NCBI GenBank assembly: GCA_964608595.1
Contig: CAZSOU010000128.1
Coordinates: 1 to 5,802 of the forward strand
Direction of reading: 5' to 3'
DNA length: 5,802 bases
Source of the DNA: Oleiagrimonas sp964608595
GTDB lineage: Bacteria > Pseudomonadota > Gammaproteobacteria > Xanthomonadales > Rhodanobacteraceae
Under the pieces are notes generated by a model that ran no database searches, was not told where the DNA came from, and was given only the letters and a program-made list of their open reading frames with translations. Position numbers and translations under genes: made by a program. Of this stretch, positions 5,131 through 5,802 are shown in pieces (the stretch's first letter is position 1; each line of letters opens with the position of its first letter).

Positions 5131-5802
5131 TGGAAGCGTGCGAGCGGCAGCAAAGCCCGCCCTGCTGGACGGCCTGCAATGGGGCTGGCGCCGCCGCCTG
5201 CCGGTGACGCTGCAGACCGAAGCGGCCGAATGCGGTCTGGCCTGCCTGGCGATGATCGCGCGCTACCACGGTCATGACGTGGATCTGGCCGGTCTGCGCC
5301 GGCGTTTTTCCACTTCGCTCAAAGGCGCCAGTCTCGCGCGTGTCATGACCATGGCCACGCAGCTGGATTTCGTCACCCGACCGCTGCGTCTGGAGCTGGA
5401 TGAACTCAACCAGCTCAAGGCCCCGTGCATCCTGCATTGGGACTTGAACCACTTCGTGGTACTCAAGCGCGTCACCGCGCGCCATGTCATCGTGCATGAT
5501 CCGGCCCGCGGCGAATACAAGCTGTCGTTGAAAGAGGCGTCCGATCATTTCACCGGCGTGGCGCTGGAACTCAGCCCCTCGGCCGACTTCAAGCCGGTCA
5601 AGGCCCGCCAGAAGATTTCCCTCAAGGCTCTCACCGGTCGCATGCGCGGCTTGGTGCCCGCCCTCACGCAGATCCTGCTGCTGGCGTTGGCGCTGGAGGT
5701 GTTCGCCCTGGTTGGCCCGTATTACATGCAGTGGGTGCTGGATCAGGCACTGGTATCGGCCGACCACAGTCTTCTGACCCTGCTGGGCATCGGCTTTCTC
5801 AT
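5123..5802 (+). CDS. Peptidase-C39 ABC transporter, CvaB/RaxB-like (partial, 3' end outside window)
   Basis: The first 226 residues of an inner-membrane exporter that cleaves double-glycine leaders and exports the mature peptide; family members are about 700 residues long, so two thirds are missing. The N-terminal C39 peptidase is complete and looks active: Gln31 (oxyanion hole) and Cys37 in LQTEAAECGLACLAM, His110 in LHWDLNHFVVLK, Asp126 in VHDPARG. A linker (about 150-175) leads to the first transmembrane helix at about 178-198 and to YYMQWVLDQALVSADHSLLT (200-219), which resembles CvaB and RaxB more than lantibiotic exporters. The six-helix membrane domain is cut after the first helix and the ATPase domain is not in view. 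It overlaps the fusion-protein gene by eight bases and forms one operon with it. No stop or frameshift is seen up to the window edge. Confidence 0.93.
   Translation, partial: MADGSVRAAAKPALLDGLQWGWRRRLPVTLQTEAAECGLACLAMIARYHGHDVDLAGLRRRFSTSLKGASLARVMTMATQLDFVTRPLRLELDELNQLKAPCILHWDLNHFVVLKRVTARHVIVHDPARGEYKLSLKEASDHFTGVALELSPSADFKPVKARQKISLKALTGRMRGLVPALTQILLLALALEVFALVGPYYMQWVLDQALVSADHSLLTLLGIGFL

Noticed and set aside
5030..5767. A 245-codon minus-strand frame opposite the transporter gene
   Set aside because: It is the complement of the C39 peptidase coding region, whose catalytic residues are all in the plus-strand frame.

Overview
The window is GC-rich gammaproteobacterial chromosomal DNA, most likely from the order Xanthomonadales (Xanthomonadaceae or Rhodanobacteraceae). 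This is an inference. It rests on the high GC third-position codon use, a 412-residue-type Cca protein with an HD domain, a CvaA/RaxA plus CvaB/RaxB type exporter pair, and GTGGGAG-headed REP palindromes of the kind common in Xanthomonadales and pseudomonads. No species can be named from the sequence alone.

Layout: bases 1-234 hold no gene. They contain three 26-base REP-like palindromes, two of them facing each other as one long imperfect hairpin. Bases 235-3517 carry two genes on the minus strand: slt (periplasmic soluble lytic murein transglycosylase) followed 40 bases later by cca (tRNA CCA-adding enzyme), probably one transcript. Bases 3518-3840 are a divergent intergenic region. It has a plausible slt promoter on the minus strand and, on the plus strand, a promoter candidate, a small inverted repeat and a GGA-rich leader with a hairpin next to the ribosome binding site. 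Bases 3841-5802 carry a two-gene exporter operon on the plus strand: an HlyD/CvaA-family membrane fusion protein, overlapped by 8 bases by the start of a peptidase-C39 ABC transporter that runs off the window edge.

How the genes work together: the C39 transporter is predicted to remove a double-glycine leader from a small peptide (a bacteriocin, microcin or RaxX-like signal) and push it across the inner membrane. The fusion protein would link it to an outer-membrane TolC-type channel. All four C39 catalytic positions are visible (Gln31, Cys37, His110, Asp126). No leader peptide, immunity protein, sulfotransferase or modification enzyme lies inside the window, so the cargo is unknown and may be encoded beyond base 5802 or elsewhere. 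slt and cca are housekeeping genes with no evident link to the exporter.

No wholly new system is visible here. The points most worth a second look are the regulatory leader of the exporter operon, the operator-like palindromes (one Fur-like) before it, the missing cargo, and the REP cluster downstream of cca.
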